A stretch of DNA of 5,001 bases from Oscillospiraceae bacterium (GTDB lineage: Bacteria; Bacillota; Clostridia; Oscillospirales; Oscillospiraceae). This document shows positions 1 through 5,001 of the stretch, piece by piece. Position 1 is the first letter of the stretch; each line of letters starts with the position of its first letter. The stretch is from contig JAITGW010000036.1 of assembly GCA_031280325.1 (NCBI GenBank), positions 1-5,001 on the forward strand, read 5' to 3'. Under the pieces are notes generated by a model. The model saw nothing but the letters and a program-made list of their open reading frames with translations, was not told the origin of the DNA and did not search any database. A program made the position numbers and the translations under genes.

Positions 1-523
1 GGGTCGGACATCCGCCGTTTATGAGCCTAATGTTCTTGTCCGGAAGCTGGCTTGCGACATACGCGCCGAGATTACAGTCCGGCACAAAAAGAATATCGGG
101 ATTTTCCACTGCCTTAAGAATCCGCACAGCAGAACTCGACGTAACGCACACATCGCTCATCGCCTTGATTTCCGCAGTTGTGTTCATATAGCACACAACG
201 GTATGCCCCGGATATTTGCCGATCGCCTTCTGCAGCCTCTCCGGACTCAGTCCGTCCGCCATGGGACAGCCGGCGGTTGGATTCGGCAGATAAACCGACT
301 TCGCCGGCGAGAGCATTTTCACAGTTTCCGCCATGAACCTCACGCCGCACATAATCGCCGACGGCTTGCCGTCCTGCGCCGCGGATACGGAAAGCCCATA
401 GGAGTCCCCCGTGTAATCCGCAACCTCAAGTATCTCCCTCGCCTGATAAATGTGTGCCAAAATGCAGATGTTTTTCTCTTTTTTCAGGCGTAAAATCTCC
501 TGCTGCACTTCATATATCGTCAT
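1..523 (-). CDS. nadA: Quinolinate synthase NadA, N-terminal part (cut by window start)
   Basis: NadA condenses iminoaspartate with dihydroxyacetone phosphate to quinolinate, the precursor of NAD, using a [4Fe-4S] cluster in the cytoplasm. Reading from the ATG at 523, 174 codons are visible. The first family block is around residues 22-48: the substrate-site ILAHIYQ, then VADYTGDSYGLS. Next come MCGVRFMAE with Cys59, NPTAGCPMAD (81-90), CVTSSSAV (126-133) and VPDCNLGAYVA (147-157), then NGGCPT at the cut end with Cys172. Cys59 and Cys172 match the first two of the three cluster ligands; the third would lie beyond the window. A G-rich ribosome binding site (GGGGG at 531-535) sits 7 bases before the ATG. 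The gene follows mnmA by 28 bases with no terminator between, so co-transcription is likely. The usual partners nadB and nadC, if present, would be downstream, outside the window. The family assignment is secure; only about the first 55-60% of a normal-length protein is seen. Confidence 0.95.
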   Translation of the reverse strand, partial: MTIYEVQQEILRLKKEKNICILAHIYQAREILEVADYTGDSYGLSVSAAQDGKPSAIMCGVRFMAETVKMLSPAKSVYLPNPTAGCPMADGLSPERLQKAIGKYPGHTVVCYMNTTAEIKAMSDVCVTSSSAVRILKAVENPDILFVPDCNLGAYVASQLPDKNIRLINGGCPT

Positions 524-551
524 GTTTTATCCCCCGTAAGATTTATCCAAA

Positions 552-1628
552 TCATCTGTCCGCGCAAATTATTCCGCCTCCGACGACTGTATCGCCATCA
601 TAGAACACCGCTGCCTGACCCGGCGTGACCGCCCGCTGCGCCTCGAGAAACTCCACACGCACAGAGCGCTCATCCGTCATCATGACGGCAGCCGGCTTTG
701 CGGCGTGGGAATAGCGAATCTTGACTTCAAGCCTTTGCGTCCCGAAAAGGGCCTCAGCCGCAATCATGTTTACATCGCGCACGTCAAACGCCGTCGAGAA
801 CAGCTCCGTATTCTCTCCGAGCGTGACGGTATTTGTTCCCGGGTCAAGACCCGTGACATACAATCTGCCTCTGCCGGAAATCCCAAGCCCCCGGCGCTGC
901 CCGATTGTATAGCGAAAAATCCCGCCGTGCCTGCCGAGAACGTTGCCGCGTTTGTCCTTAAAGTTGCCGTAACCCTCCTCCGCGCTTGCGTATTGCTCCA
1001 AAAACGCCTGATAATCTCCGTCCGGCACAAAGCACAGATCCTGGCTGTCGGGCTTTTTCGCGTTGACAAAGCCATGCTCCTCCGCAAGCTCCCGCACGCG
1101 CGCTTTTGTAAGGCCGCCCAGCGGCAGCAGCGTTTTGGCAAGCTGTGCCTGCGTCATGAAATAAAGCACATAGCTCTGATCCTTTGTGCTGTCAAGCGCG
1201 CGCTTCAGAAGATACCGCTCTCCTGTTTTTTCGATTCTTGCGTAATGCCCCGTCGCGACGGCGCTGCAGCCAAGCTCCCCGGCGCGCTCGAATAAAGCGC
1301 CGAATTTTAGATAACGATTGCATTCGATGCACGGATTCGGCGTCTCCCCGCGAAAATAGCTGTGCGCAAAGCCGTCCATCACACGCTCGCGGAACATTTG
1401 CGCATAGTTGAAAACATAAAACGGAATATCAAGCTGCGCGGCAACGCGCTCGGCGTCCCCCTTGTCCGCAAGCGAGCAGCAGGAGGAGTATACGTCACGC
1501 CCGACATCCTCGTTCTCGAAGAGCTTCATCATCACGCCCGCAACGTCATGCCCGGACTGTGTGAGCAGCAGCGCGGCGACGGAAGAATCGACCCCGCCGC
1601 TCATTGCCGCAAGCGTCCTTCCCGCCAT
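552..1628 (-). CDS. mnmA: tRNA-specific 2-thiouridylase MnmA
   Basis: MnmA adenylates U34 of the tRNAs for Lys, Glu and Gln and replaces the C2 oxygen with sulfur, giving the s2U that supports accurate decoding. The protein has 358 residues, normal for the family. The ATP pyrophosphatase P-loop SGGVDSS is at 10-16. NPCIECNRYLKFG (98-110) contains the catalytic Cys103. ATGHYAR is at 125-131, KDQSYVLY at 149-156, and DSQDLCF (194-200) carries the second catalytic Cys199. RYTIGQRRGLGI (239-250) and LYVTGLDP (256-263) begin the central and C-terminal beta-barrel domains. The start is supported by GAGGAGG at 1636-1642, 7 bases from the ATG, and by a promoter immediately upstream. No cysteine desulfurase gene lies next to it here, although the enzyme needs a sulfur donor; that gene is presumably elsewhere. 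nadA follows on the same strand and is probably in the same operon. Confidence 0.98.
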   Translation of the reverse strand: MAGRTLAAMSGGVDSSVAALLLTQSGHDVAGVMMKLFENEDVGRDVYSSCCSLADKGDAERVAAQLDIPFYVFNYAQMFRERVMDGFAHSYFRGETPNPCIECNRYLKFGALFERAGELGCSAVATGHYARIEKTGERYLLKRALDSTKDQSYVLYFMTQAQLAKTLLPLGGLTKARVRELAEEHGFVNAKKPDSQDLCFVPDGDYQAFLEQYASAEEGYGNFKDKRGNVLGRHGGIFRYTIGQRRGLGISGRGRLYVTGLDPGTNTVTLGENTELFSTAFDVRDVNMIAAEALFGTQRLEVKIRYSHAAKPAAVMMTDERSVRVEFLEAQRAVTPGQAAVFYDGDTVVGGGIICADR

Positions 1629-1660
1629 TTCCCCGCCTCCTCATTCGCCAGCTTCTTTAC

Positions 1661-1689
1661 ATTCTACCCCATTGCGCACAATTTTGCAA
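1661..1689 (-). promoter_or_regulatory. Predicted sigma-A promoter of mnmA-nadA
   Basis: On the minus strand, a -35 box TTGCAA (1684-1689, four of six consensus bases) and a -10 box TAGAAT (1661-1666, five of six) are separated by 17 bases. Transcription would start near 1654, leaving a leader of about 26 bases that contains the strong ribosome binding site at 1636-1642. The spacer holds a small inverted repeat, ATTG-N4-CAAT (1671-1682), too short to be called an operator. This is inferred from consensus only. Confidence 0.62.
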
Positions 1690-1763
1690 GGGGTATCGCA
1701 TATGAATATCATAGGAATTTGCGGAGAGCGCATAAAATTCAGCCGTGCTTATACATTTCAAAG

Positions 1764-1806
1764 CGGGATGACGCGGAAGCATACCGTCAGCCTCCGCGTC
1801 ATCCCG
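1764..1806. repeat. Perfect 14-bp inverted repeat (stem-loop) between genes
   Basis: The arms CGGGATGACGCGGA (1764-1777) and TCCGCGTCATCCCG (1793-1806) are exact reverse complements around a 15-base loop. The element lies 78 bases past the stop of the membrane-protein gene and about 75 bases upstream of the mnmA promoter. Neither side of the stem has a U-tract (minus-strand continuation CTTTGAAATG, plus-strand AGCATATTAA), so it is not a classic intrinsic terminator. It could still stabilise the 3' end of the membrane-gene message or slow polymerase. The GTCATCCCGAGC end resembles the ends of dispersed intergenic palindromes found in many bacterial genomes, so it may be one copy of a repeat family. 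The stem is certain; its role is not. Confidence 0.8.
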
Positions 1807-1884
1807 AGCATATTAAATTGCAATTATATAAAAAGCAAAAAGCTGCGTTAGTGTTCAAGGTAAAATCGTGCCGGAGTATAGGCT

Positions 1885-2478
1885 TTACTTTTCCTTGCCG
1901 CCCCTCTCAGCGTAAAAAAAACCAATTCCCAAAAAATTCAGTATAAGCAGCCCGGAATACTGCATTGCAAGCCTTGTAAGCAGTCTGAAGGTATTCCCCG
2001 GAGGAACCAGCAGACCGGACAGCGCGAACAATATCACAGCCGTGTCTATGACGGCAAGCTTCGCGAACAGCTTTTTCCCGGTCAGTAAATACGACGCAAA
2101 AGCGCCGACCGCCGCCTCAAGCACTTCAATTGCTATCCCGCCGGCAATGATCGCCCGCGCGCCGCCGGCGTCGGTCGGAAGACTCGCTATTATGTATATG
2201 TTCTGAAATAATCCAAGCAAAAGTATGAAGCCCCACAAGAAAAACAGGCTCCTCGCGGCGCAGTGCTCTTTTACGCGCCGCGCACTGTCAGCCAATACGG
2301 CAAAAACCGCGAGATAAAGCGCGGTCGCGATAATATTGCTTAAAAAAATATTTTCAAGCAAAAAATCCATGGCAAAATGGAAAAATACTATTTTCAAGAC
2401 AACATTCGTGACAAAAAGTATGCCGCCCAGAACGAAAAAGGCTCTCTTCACAACACCCGCATTGTCGGTTTTGTTCAA
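1885..2478 (-). CDS. Unassigned multi-pass membrane protein, about six membrane segments, TTG start
   Basis: I do not recognise the family. From the TTG at 2478 the protein has 197 residues. Hydrophobic stretches near residues 12-34, 44-63, 77-97, 108-132, 138-158 and 172-190 suggest six membrane segments. Short basic loops (RRVK at 67-70, GKK at 134-136) and a charged tail ending GGKEK lie between or after them. No catalytic, metal-binding or transporter motif is evident, and there is no cleavable signal peptide. An ATG 12 codons upstream (2514) is in frame but has no ribosome binding site and would lie almost at the predicted transcription start. The TTG has AAGGAGG 8 bases before it, so TTG is preferred. 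The gene stands alone with its own promoter, divergent from metY, and is separated from mnmA by 256 bases. It could be a small integral membrane protein of unknown function, similar in outline to many clostridial hypothetical proteins. That it is a real gene is likely; its function is open. Confidence 0.78.
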   Translation of the reverse strand: MNKTDNAGVVKRAFFVLGGILFVTNVVLKIVFFHFAMDFLLENIFLSNIIATALYLAVFAVLADSARRVKEHCAARSLFFLWGFILLLGLFQNIYIIASLPTDAGGARAIIAGGIAIEVLEAAVGAFASYLLTGKKLFAKLAVIDTAVILFALSGLLVPPGNTFRLLTRLAMQYSGLLILNFLGIGFFYAERGGKEK

Positions 2479-2486
2479 GGCTGACG

Positions 2487-2493
2487 CCTCCTT
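2487..2493 (-). promoter_or_regulatory. Ribosome binding site that selects the TTG start of the membrane-protein gene
   Basis: The minus strand reads AAGGAGG, a full match to the anti-Shine-Dalgarno core, 8 bases before TTG at 2478-2476. The in-frame ATG at 2514 lies upstream of this site and lacks one of its own. This sets the start at 2478 and shortens the longest reading frame by 12 residues. Confidence 0.8.
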
Positions 2494-2522
2494 CCTTTCC
2501 ATTTTTGTTTTCATTAATACGC

Positions 2523-2552
2523 ATCATAACTATAATATGTATAGTATGTCAA
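2523..2552 (-). promoter_or_regulatory. Predicted promoter of the membrane-protein gene
   Basis: The minus strand carries an exact TTGACA -35 box (2547-2552) and a TATGAT -10 box (2523-2528, five of six), 18 bases apart. Transcription would begin near 2516, giving a leader of about 37 bases before the TTG start. The promoter points away from metY. Its spacer is almost filled by an inverted repeat, listed separately. The call rests on consensus match and position. Confidence 0.68.
2525..2548. promoter_or_regulatory. Candidate operator: dyad inside the leftward promoter spacer
   Basis: ACTATA (2529-2534) and TATAGT (2540-2545) form a perfect 6-bp inverted repeat around five bases. Allowing one inserted base, the arms extend to CATAaCTATA and TATAGTATG (2525-2548). 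The dyad occupies most of the -35/-10 spacer of the leftward promoter and covers a TATAAT (2531-2536) on the other strand. A bound dimeric repressor would block the leftward promoter. The region is AT-rich, so chance symmetry is possible. No regulator gene is visible in the window. Confidence 0.35.
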
Positions 2553-2602
2553 TATGGCAATTTGCATAAAAGCTTCCGCAGACGCCGCATTCCAGAAAAT
2601 TC

Positions 2603-2632
2603 TTTACAAACGCCGTCCCGCCGTGGTAAAAT
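2603..2632 (+). promoter_or_regulatory. Predicted promoter of metY and the downstream ABC genes
   Basis: The -35 box TTTACA (2603-2608, five of six) and -10 box TAAAAT (2627-2632, five of six) are 18 bases apart, with a GC-rich spacer that makes the two AT-rich boxes stand out. Transcription would begin near 2639, leaving a leader of about 67 bases before the metY ATG. That leader is too short for an S-box or T-box, and none of their conserved sequence blocks is apparent. Confidence 0.6.
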
Positions 2633-2690
2633 CAGTCGCAGCATACGTCTTTCGCGTCCACGCGCTTTTCCCGCTCAAAATTACGTAAAG

Positions 2691-2699
2691 AAAGGCAGG
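2691..2699 (+). promoter_or_regulatory. Ribosome binding site setting the metY start
   Basis: AAAGGCAGG lies just before the ATG at 2706, giving 6 to 10 bases of spacing depending on which purine run pairs. The open frame extends upstream to an ATG at 2505, but that stretch overlaps the promoters, encodes no MetY-like sequence, and would add 67 residues ahead of the family's usual N-terminus. The start at 2706 is therefore chosen. Confidence 0.7.
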
Positions 2700-2705
2700 T
2701 CAATT

Positions 2706-3992
2706 ATGTCTAAAAATTATAAGTTCGAGACGCTTCAGCTCCACGTCGGGCAGGAGGCTCCCGATCCCGCGACGGATTCGCGCGCCGTGCCGATTTATCA
2801 AACAACCTCATATGTTTTCCCGTCGTCAGCGTCCGCGGCGGGACGCTTTGCCCTGACCGAAAGCGGCAATATCTATACTCGCCTGATGAACCCCACGAAC
2901 GACGTGTTTGAGCGCCGCATTGCCGCGCTTGAGGGCGGCGCCGCGGCGCTGGCGACGGCCTCCGGCTCCGCCGCGATTGCGTATGCCGTGCAAAACATCG
3001 CGCGCGCCGGGGATCATATCATCTCAGACAAATTTATCTATGGCGGAACGTTTAATCTCTTCCAAAACACTCTGTCAGATTTCGGGATTGAGTGTACGTT
3101 TGTGGACGCTTCAAACCTTTCTGAGGTTCGAGCCGCGGTCCGCCCGAACACAAAGCTCATCTTCGCGGAAACCCTCGGCAACCCAAACTGCACCGTTGTC
3201 GACATTGACGCGCTGGCTGACGCCGCCCACGAAAACGCGATCCCGCTCATCGTTGACAACACCTTTGCCACGCCGTATCTCATGCGCCCGATCGAGCGCG
3301 GAGCTGACATTGTGGTTCACTCCGCGACGAAATTCATCGGCGGACACGGAACGAGCATCGGCGGCGTGATCATCGACGGCGGCAAGTTCGACTGGGCAAA
3401 AAGCGGCAAATTTCCCGGATTATCCGAGCCGAACGCGAGCTATCACGGCGTTGTGTTCACGCAGGCAGTCGGAAACCTCGCTTACATTATAAAAGCGCGC
3501 GTGACGCTCCTGCGCGATACGGGCGCGTGCCTTGCCCCGCTTAATTCCTTTCTGTTCCTGCAGGGACTCGAAACGCTGTCGCTGCGCGTCGAGCGTCACG
3601 TCGCAAATGCGCTTGCGGCCGTCGAATATCTCTCAAATCACCCTCAGGTGAAAAAAGTAAACCACCCCAGTCTTGCCGGGCGGGCCGACAACGCCCTGTA
3701 TAAGAAATATTTCCCGCGCGGCGCGGGGTCAATCTTCACGTTTGAGCTTGACGGAACCGCGGAGCAGGCAAAAAAATTCACCGAGTCGCTTGAGCTTTTC
3801 TCGCTTCTTGCCAACGTCGCGGACGTAAAGTCCCTTGTCATCCACCCCTCGTCCACGACGCACTCCCAGATGTCGGAAGCCGAGCTGGCAGACTCCGGCG
3901 TCACTCCGACGACGATACGCCTGTCGATCGGCACGGAGCATATCGACGACATACTCAGCGATCTCAAAGCCGCTTTTGAAAGGGTGAAATAA
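2706..3992 (+). CDS. metY: O-acetylhomoserine sulfhydrylase (aminocarboxypropyltransferase), PLP-dependent
   Basis: MetY makes homocysteine directly from O-acetylhomoserine and sulfide, the direct-sulfhydrylation route to methionine, in the cytoplasm. The protein has 428 residues, the usual size for this branch of the Cys/Met-metabolism PLP enzymes. Typical features appear in order: FETLQLHVGQ near the N-terminus; PIYQTTSYVF (29-38); IYTRLMNPT (56-64), with the Tyr and Arg that contact the neighbouring subunit's phosphate; ATASGSAA (83-90); IYGGTFNLF (111-119), with the Tyr that stacks on the cofactor; Asp184 in VDNTFATP; and Lys209 in HSATKFIGGHG, the Schiff-base lysine. The C-terminal part has VIHPSSTTHSQM and the substrate-binding Arg in IRLSIGTEHIDD. 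The long form and the GQEAPDPATDSRAVPIYQ opening favour MetY over cystathionine synthase or lyase. Exact specificity (acetyl- or succinylhomoserine, sulfide or a protein-bound donor) cannot be read from sequence alone. The stop codon abuts the ATG of the ABC ATPase. Confidence 0.95.
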   Translation: MSKNYKFETLQLHVGQEAPDPATDSRAVPIYQTTSYVFPSSASAAGRFALTESGNIYTRLMNPTNDVFERRIAALEGGAAALATASGSAAIAYAVQNIARAGDHIISDKFIYGGTFNLFQNTLSDFGIECTFVDASNLSEVRAAVRPNTKLIFAETLGNPNCTVVDIDALADAAHENAIPLIVDNTFATPYLMRPIERGADIVVHSATKFIGGHGTSIGGVIIDGGKFDWAKSGKFPGLSEPNASYHGVVFTQAVGNLAYIIKARVTLLRDTGACLAPLNSFLFLQGLETLSLRVERHVANALAAVEYLSNHPQVKKVNHPSLAGRADNALYKKYFPRGAGSIFTFELDGTAEQAKKFTESLELFSLLANVADVKSLVIHPSSTTHSQMSEAELADSGVTPTTIRLSIGTEHIDDILSDLKAAFERVK

Positions 3993-4709
3993 ATGCTCAA
4001 AATCACGAATCTGACAAAAACTTACGGCAGCAAAGCCGCGGTTGACAATCTCACGCTTACGATCAGCCCCGGTGAAATCTGCGGCTTTATCGGTCACAAC
4101 GGCGCGGGAAAAACTACGACGCTCAAAGCTGTTTGCGGGCTGCTCCGGTTCGATTCCGGTGAGATTTATGTTGACGGAAGGTCGGTGAAATCTGACCCCA
4201 TGGGCTGTAAGCGCGCACTTGCGTATCTGCCCGACAATCCGGACTTATACGAATTCCTGTCCGGAATCAAGTATCTCAATTTCGTGGCGGATGTGTTCGG
4301 CGTAAGCGCGAAAACCCGCGGAGAGCGTATTGAGAAATATGCCGATATGTTTGAGCTTACGGGCGATCTCGCCCAGCCCGTTTCGGCGTATTCTCACGGT
4401 ATGAAGCAGAAGCTGGCGCTAATTTCCGCGCTTATCCACGAGCCGAAGCTCATGATTATGGACGAGCCGTTCGTGGGTCTTGACCCCAAGGCGGCGTTTC
4501 AGATCAAACAGATCATGCGCGAAAAGTGCGACGCCGGCGGCGCAATCTTCTTCTCAACGCACGTGCTTGAGGTCGCCGAGAAGCTCTGCGACAAAGTCGC
4601 GATTATCTCCCACGGCAAGCTCCGCGCCCACGGAACGATGGAGCAGGTCCGCGGCAACGCCTCTCTTGAGTCCGTATTCTTTGAGCTGGAGGAGGCGAGT
4701 GCGAAATGA
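3993..4709 (+). CDS. ABC transporter ATP-binding protein, EcsA/ABC-2 type
   Basis: This 238-residue nucleotide-binding subunit would power a membrane permease from the cytoplasmic face. Walker A GHNGAGKTT is at 34-42, the signature motif is YSHGMKQK (133-140), Walker B LMIMDEP (153-159) has catalytic Glu158, the D-loop is VGLDP (161-165), and the switch histidine is His190 in FFSTH. At the Q-loop, the sequence AYLPDNPDLYEFLS (77-90) has Asp81 where many ABC proteins have Gln. EcsA-like proteins commonly vary here (Glu in Bacillus EcsA, from memory), and the P-x-LYE context fits that group. The ATG follows the metY stop with no gap, and AGGGTG inside the last metY codons serves as the ribosome binding site, implying translational coupling. 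The gene overlaps the permease by four bases (ATGA). The substrate is unknown. It is not a MetN-type methionine importer ATPase: it is shorter and lacks the C-terminal regulatory domain. Confidence 0.95.
   Translation: MLKITNLTKTYGSKAAVDNLTLTISPGEICGFIGHNGAGKTTTLKAVCGLLRFDSGEIYVDGRSVKSDPMGCKRALAYLPDNPDLYEFLSGIKYLNFVADVFGVSAKTRGERIEKYADMFELTGDLAQPVSAYSHGMKQKLALISALIHEPKLMIMDEPFVGLDPKAAFQIKQIMREKCDAGGAIFFSTHVLEVAEKLCDKVAIISHGKLRAHGTMEQVRGNASLESVFFELEEASAK
4688..4695 (+). promoter_or_regulatory. Strong ribosome binding site of the permease gene, inside the ATPase gene
   Basis: GGAGGAGG lies 10 bases before the ATG at 4706 and 13 before a second in-frame ATG at 4709. Spacing favours 4706, which gives the ATGA overlap with the ATPase stop codon, although the second ATG remains possible. 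The site encodes part of the Glu-rich tail of the ATPase. Confidence 0.7.
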
Positions 4710-5001
4710 TGCTTCGCCTGCTTAAGATTAATCTCGCGGCGCTGCTCTCCGCGCTGTCAAACAGACAGCGCAGAGGTCTCCGCGGCAAAATTTCCCCTAT
4801 CGGCGGCAAGGCGGGAATCGCAGCGCTGCTTGTCTTTGTTTTCGCTGCGTTTTTGATCATGTTCGGCGGGCTTTTCCTTTCCATATGCGACGCGTATTAT
4901 TCCATGGGTCTCGGCTGGCTGTATTTTGCGATGGAGGCGGGTCTTGTATTCTCGCTGTGCGTAATCACGTGCATTTTCTCCGCGCAGTCAGCGGTGTTCA
5001 A
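4706..5001 (+). CDS. Predicted ABC transporter permease, N-terminal part (cut by window end)
   Basis: Ninety-eight codons are visible. A short N-terminal region rich in Leu and then in basic residues (MMLRLLKINL, then SNRQRRGLRGK around 18-28) precedes a first hydrophobic segment near residues 36-58 and a second near 72-93. The end reads FSAQSAVF just before the cut. A basic cytoplasmic N-terminus followed by membrane segments, with the start overlapping an ABC ATPase stop, fits the integral membrane subunit of an ABC-2 or EcsB-like exporter. Membrane topology and context support the permease call; no family-specific motif is reached before the cut, so the subfamily and substrate stay open. 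It is read as the third gene of the metY transcript. Cys at 61, 85 and 89 are visible but I attach no function to them. Confidence 0.82.
   Translation, partial: MMLRLLKINLAALLSALSNRQRRGLRGKISPIGGKAGIAALLVFVFAAFLIMFGGLFLSICDAYYSMGLGWLYFAMEAGLVFSLCVITCIFSAQSAVF

Noticed and set aside
705..1295. Long plus-strand open frame (196 codons) opposite mnmA, and similar frames within metY and nadA
   Set aside because: They lie inside well-identified genes on the other strand or in another frame, have low-complexity Arg/Ala/Ser-rich translations, and lack ribosome binding sites. High GC makes such open frames common.
1764..1806. Intrinsic terminator for the membrane-protein gene
   Set aside because: The stem is strong, but neither strand continues with a run of T, so the call would be unsupported.
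1816..1825. Palindrome AATTGCAATT as an operator
   Set aside because: It is a short, AT-rich, perfect palindrome without a promoter positioned to be controlled by it; chance occurrence is likely.
1823..1828. Exact TATAAT on the minus strand as a second mnmA promoter
   Set aside because: No acceptable -35 box is found 16-18 bases upstream, and a much better placed promoter exists at 1661-1689. The local AT-richness explains the match.
1362..1946. Plus-strand frame running from mnmA across the intergenic gap into the membrane-protein gene
   Set aside because: It crosses two genes and the hairpin, has no ribosome binding site, and its translation is rich in Arg, His and Pro without any family resemblance.
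2531..2536. TATAAT on the plus strand as the main metY promoter
   Set aside because: Its -35 partner (TTTTCA at 2508-2513) is weak and the leader would be about 163 bases. The site at 2603-2632 is closer and matches better. It remains a possible secondary promoter.
2505..2705. 67-residue N-terminal extension of MetY from the ATG at 2505
   Set aside because: The stretch contains the divergent promoters, does not resemble the family, and the ATG at 2706 has a ribosome binding site and gives the normal MetY length.
3993..5001. Methionine import system linked to metY
   Set aside because: The ATPase is short, EcsA-like and lacks the MetN C-terminal regulatory domain, and the permease begins as an ABC-2-like membrane protein. 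No substrate-binding lipoprotein is present.

Overview
This window looks like chromosomal housekeeping DNA from an anaerobic, Clostridia-like Firmicute with fairly high GC (perhaps an Oscillospiraceae-type gut or rumen organism). The evidence is the style of the MnmA and NadA proteins, strong AGGAGG-type ribosome binding sites, a TTG start behind a textbook Shine-Dalgarno, and an Ecs-like ABC pair. The lineage is an inference from protein flavour; no rRNA gene is present. The window holds six genes in two divergent blocks: three on the minus strand (1-2478) and three on the plus strand (2706-5001). Both end genes are cut by the window edges.

Left block, minus strand. A predicted membrane protein of about 197 residues with no recognised family (1885-2478) has its own promoter. 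After a 256-base AT-richer gap comes mnmA (552-1628), the tRNA 2-thiouridylase, with a well-spaced promoter just upstream (1661-1689). It is followed after 28 bases by nadA (quinolinate synthase), whose first 174 codons lie in the window. The gap between the membrane gene and mnmA holds a perfect 14-bp stem with a 15-base loop (1764-1806). It lacks a U-tract on either strand, so it is not a standard terminator.

Right block, plus strand. metY (2706-3992) encodes O-acetylhomoserine sulfhydrylase. It is followed with no spacing by an ABC-transporter ATPase of the EcsA/ABC-2 type (3993-4709), which overlaps by four bases the start of a predicted membrane permease (4706 to the window end). The tight junctions suggest one transcript with translational coupling.

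The divergent region 2479-2705 holds promoters facing both ways. An ACTATA-N5-TATAGT dyad sits inside the spacer of the leftward promoter, making it a candidate operator. The metY leader is too short for an S-box or T-box.

Functionally, three genes touch sulfur or Fe-S chemistry: MnmA makes 2-thiouridine, NadA is a [4Fe-4S] enzyme, and MetY assimilates sulfide. This may be coincidence. I found no CRISPR array, mobile element, tRNA, rRNA or defence system, and no convincing sign of a new multi-gene system. The best leads are the unassigned membrane protein with its possible operator, the metY-ABC coupling, and the unusual hairpin.
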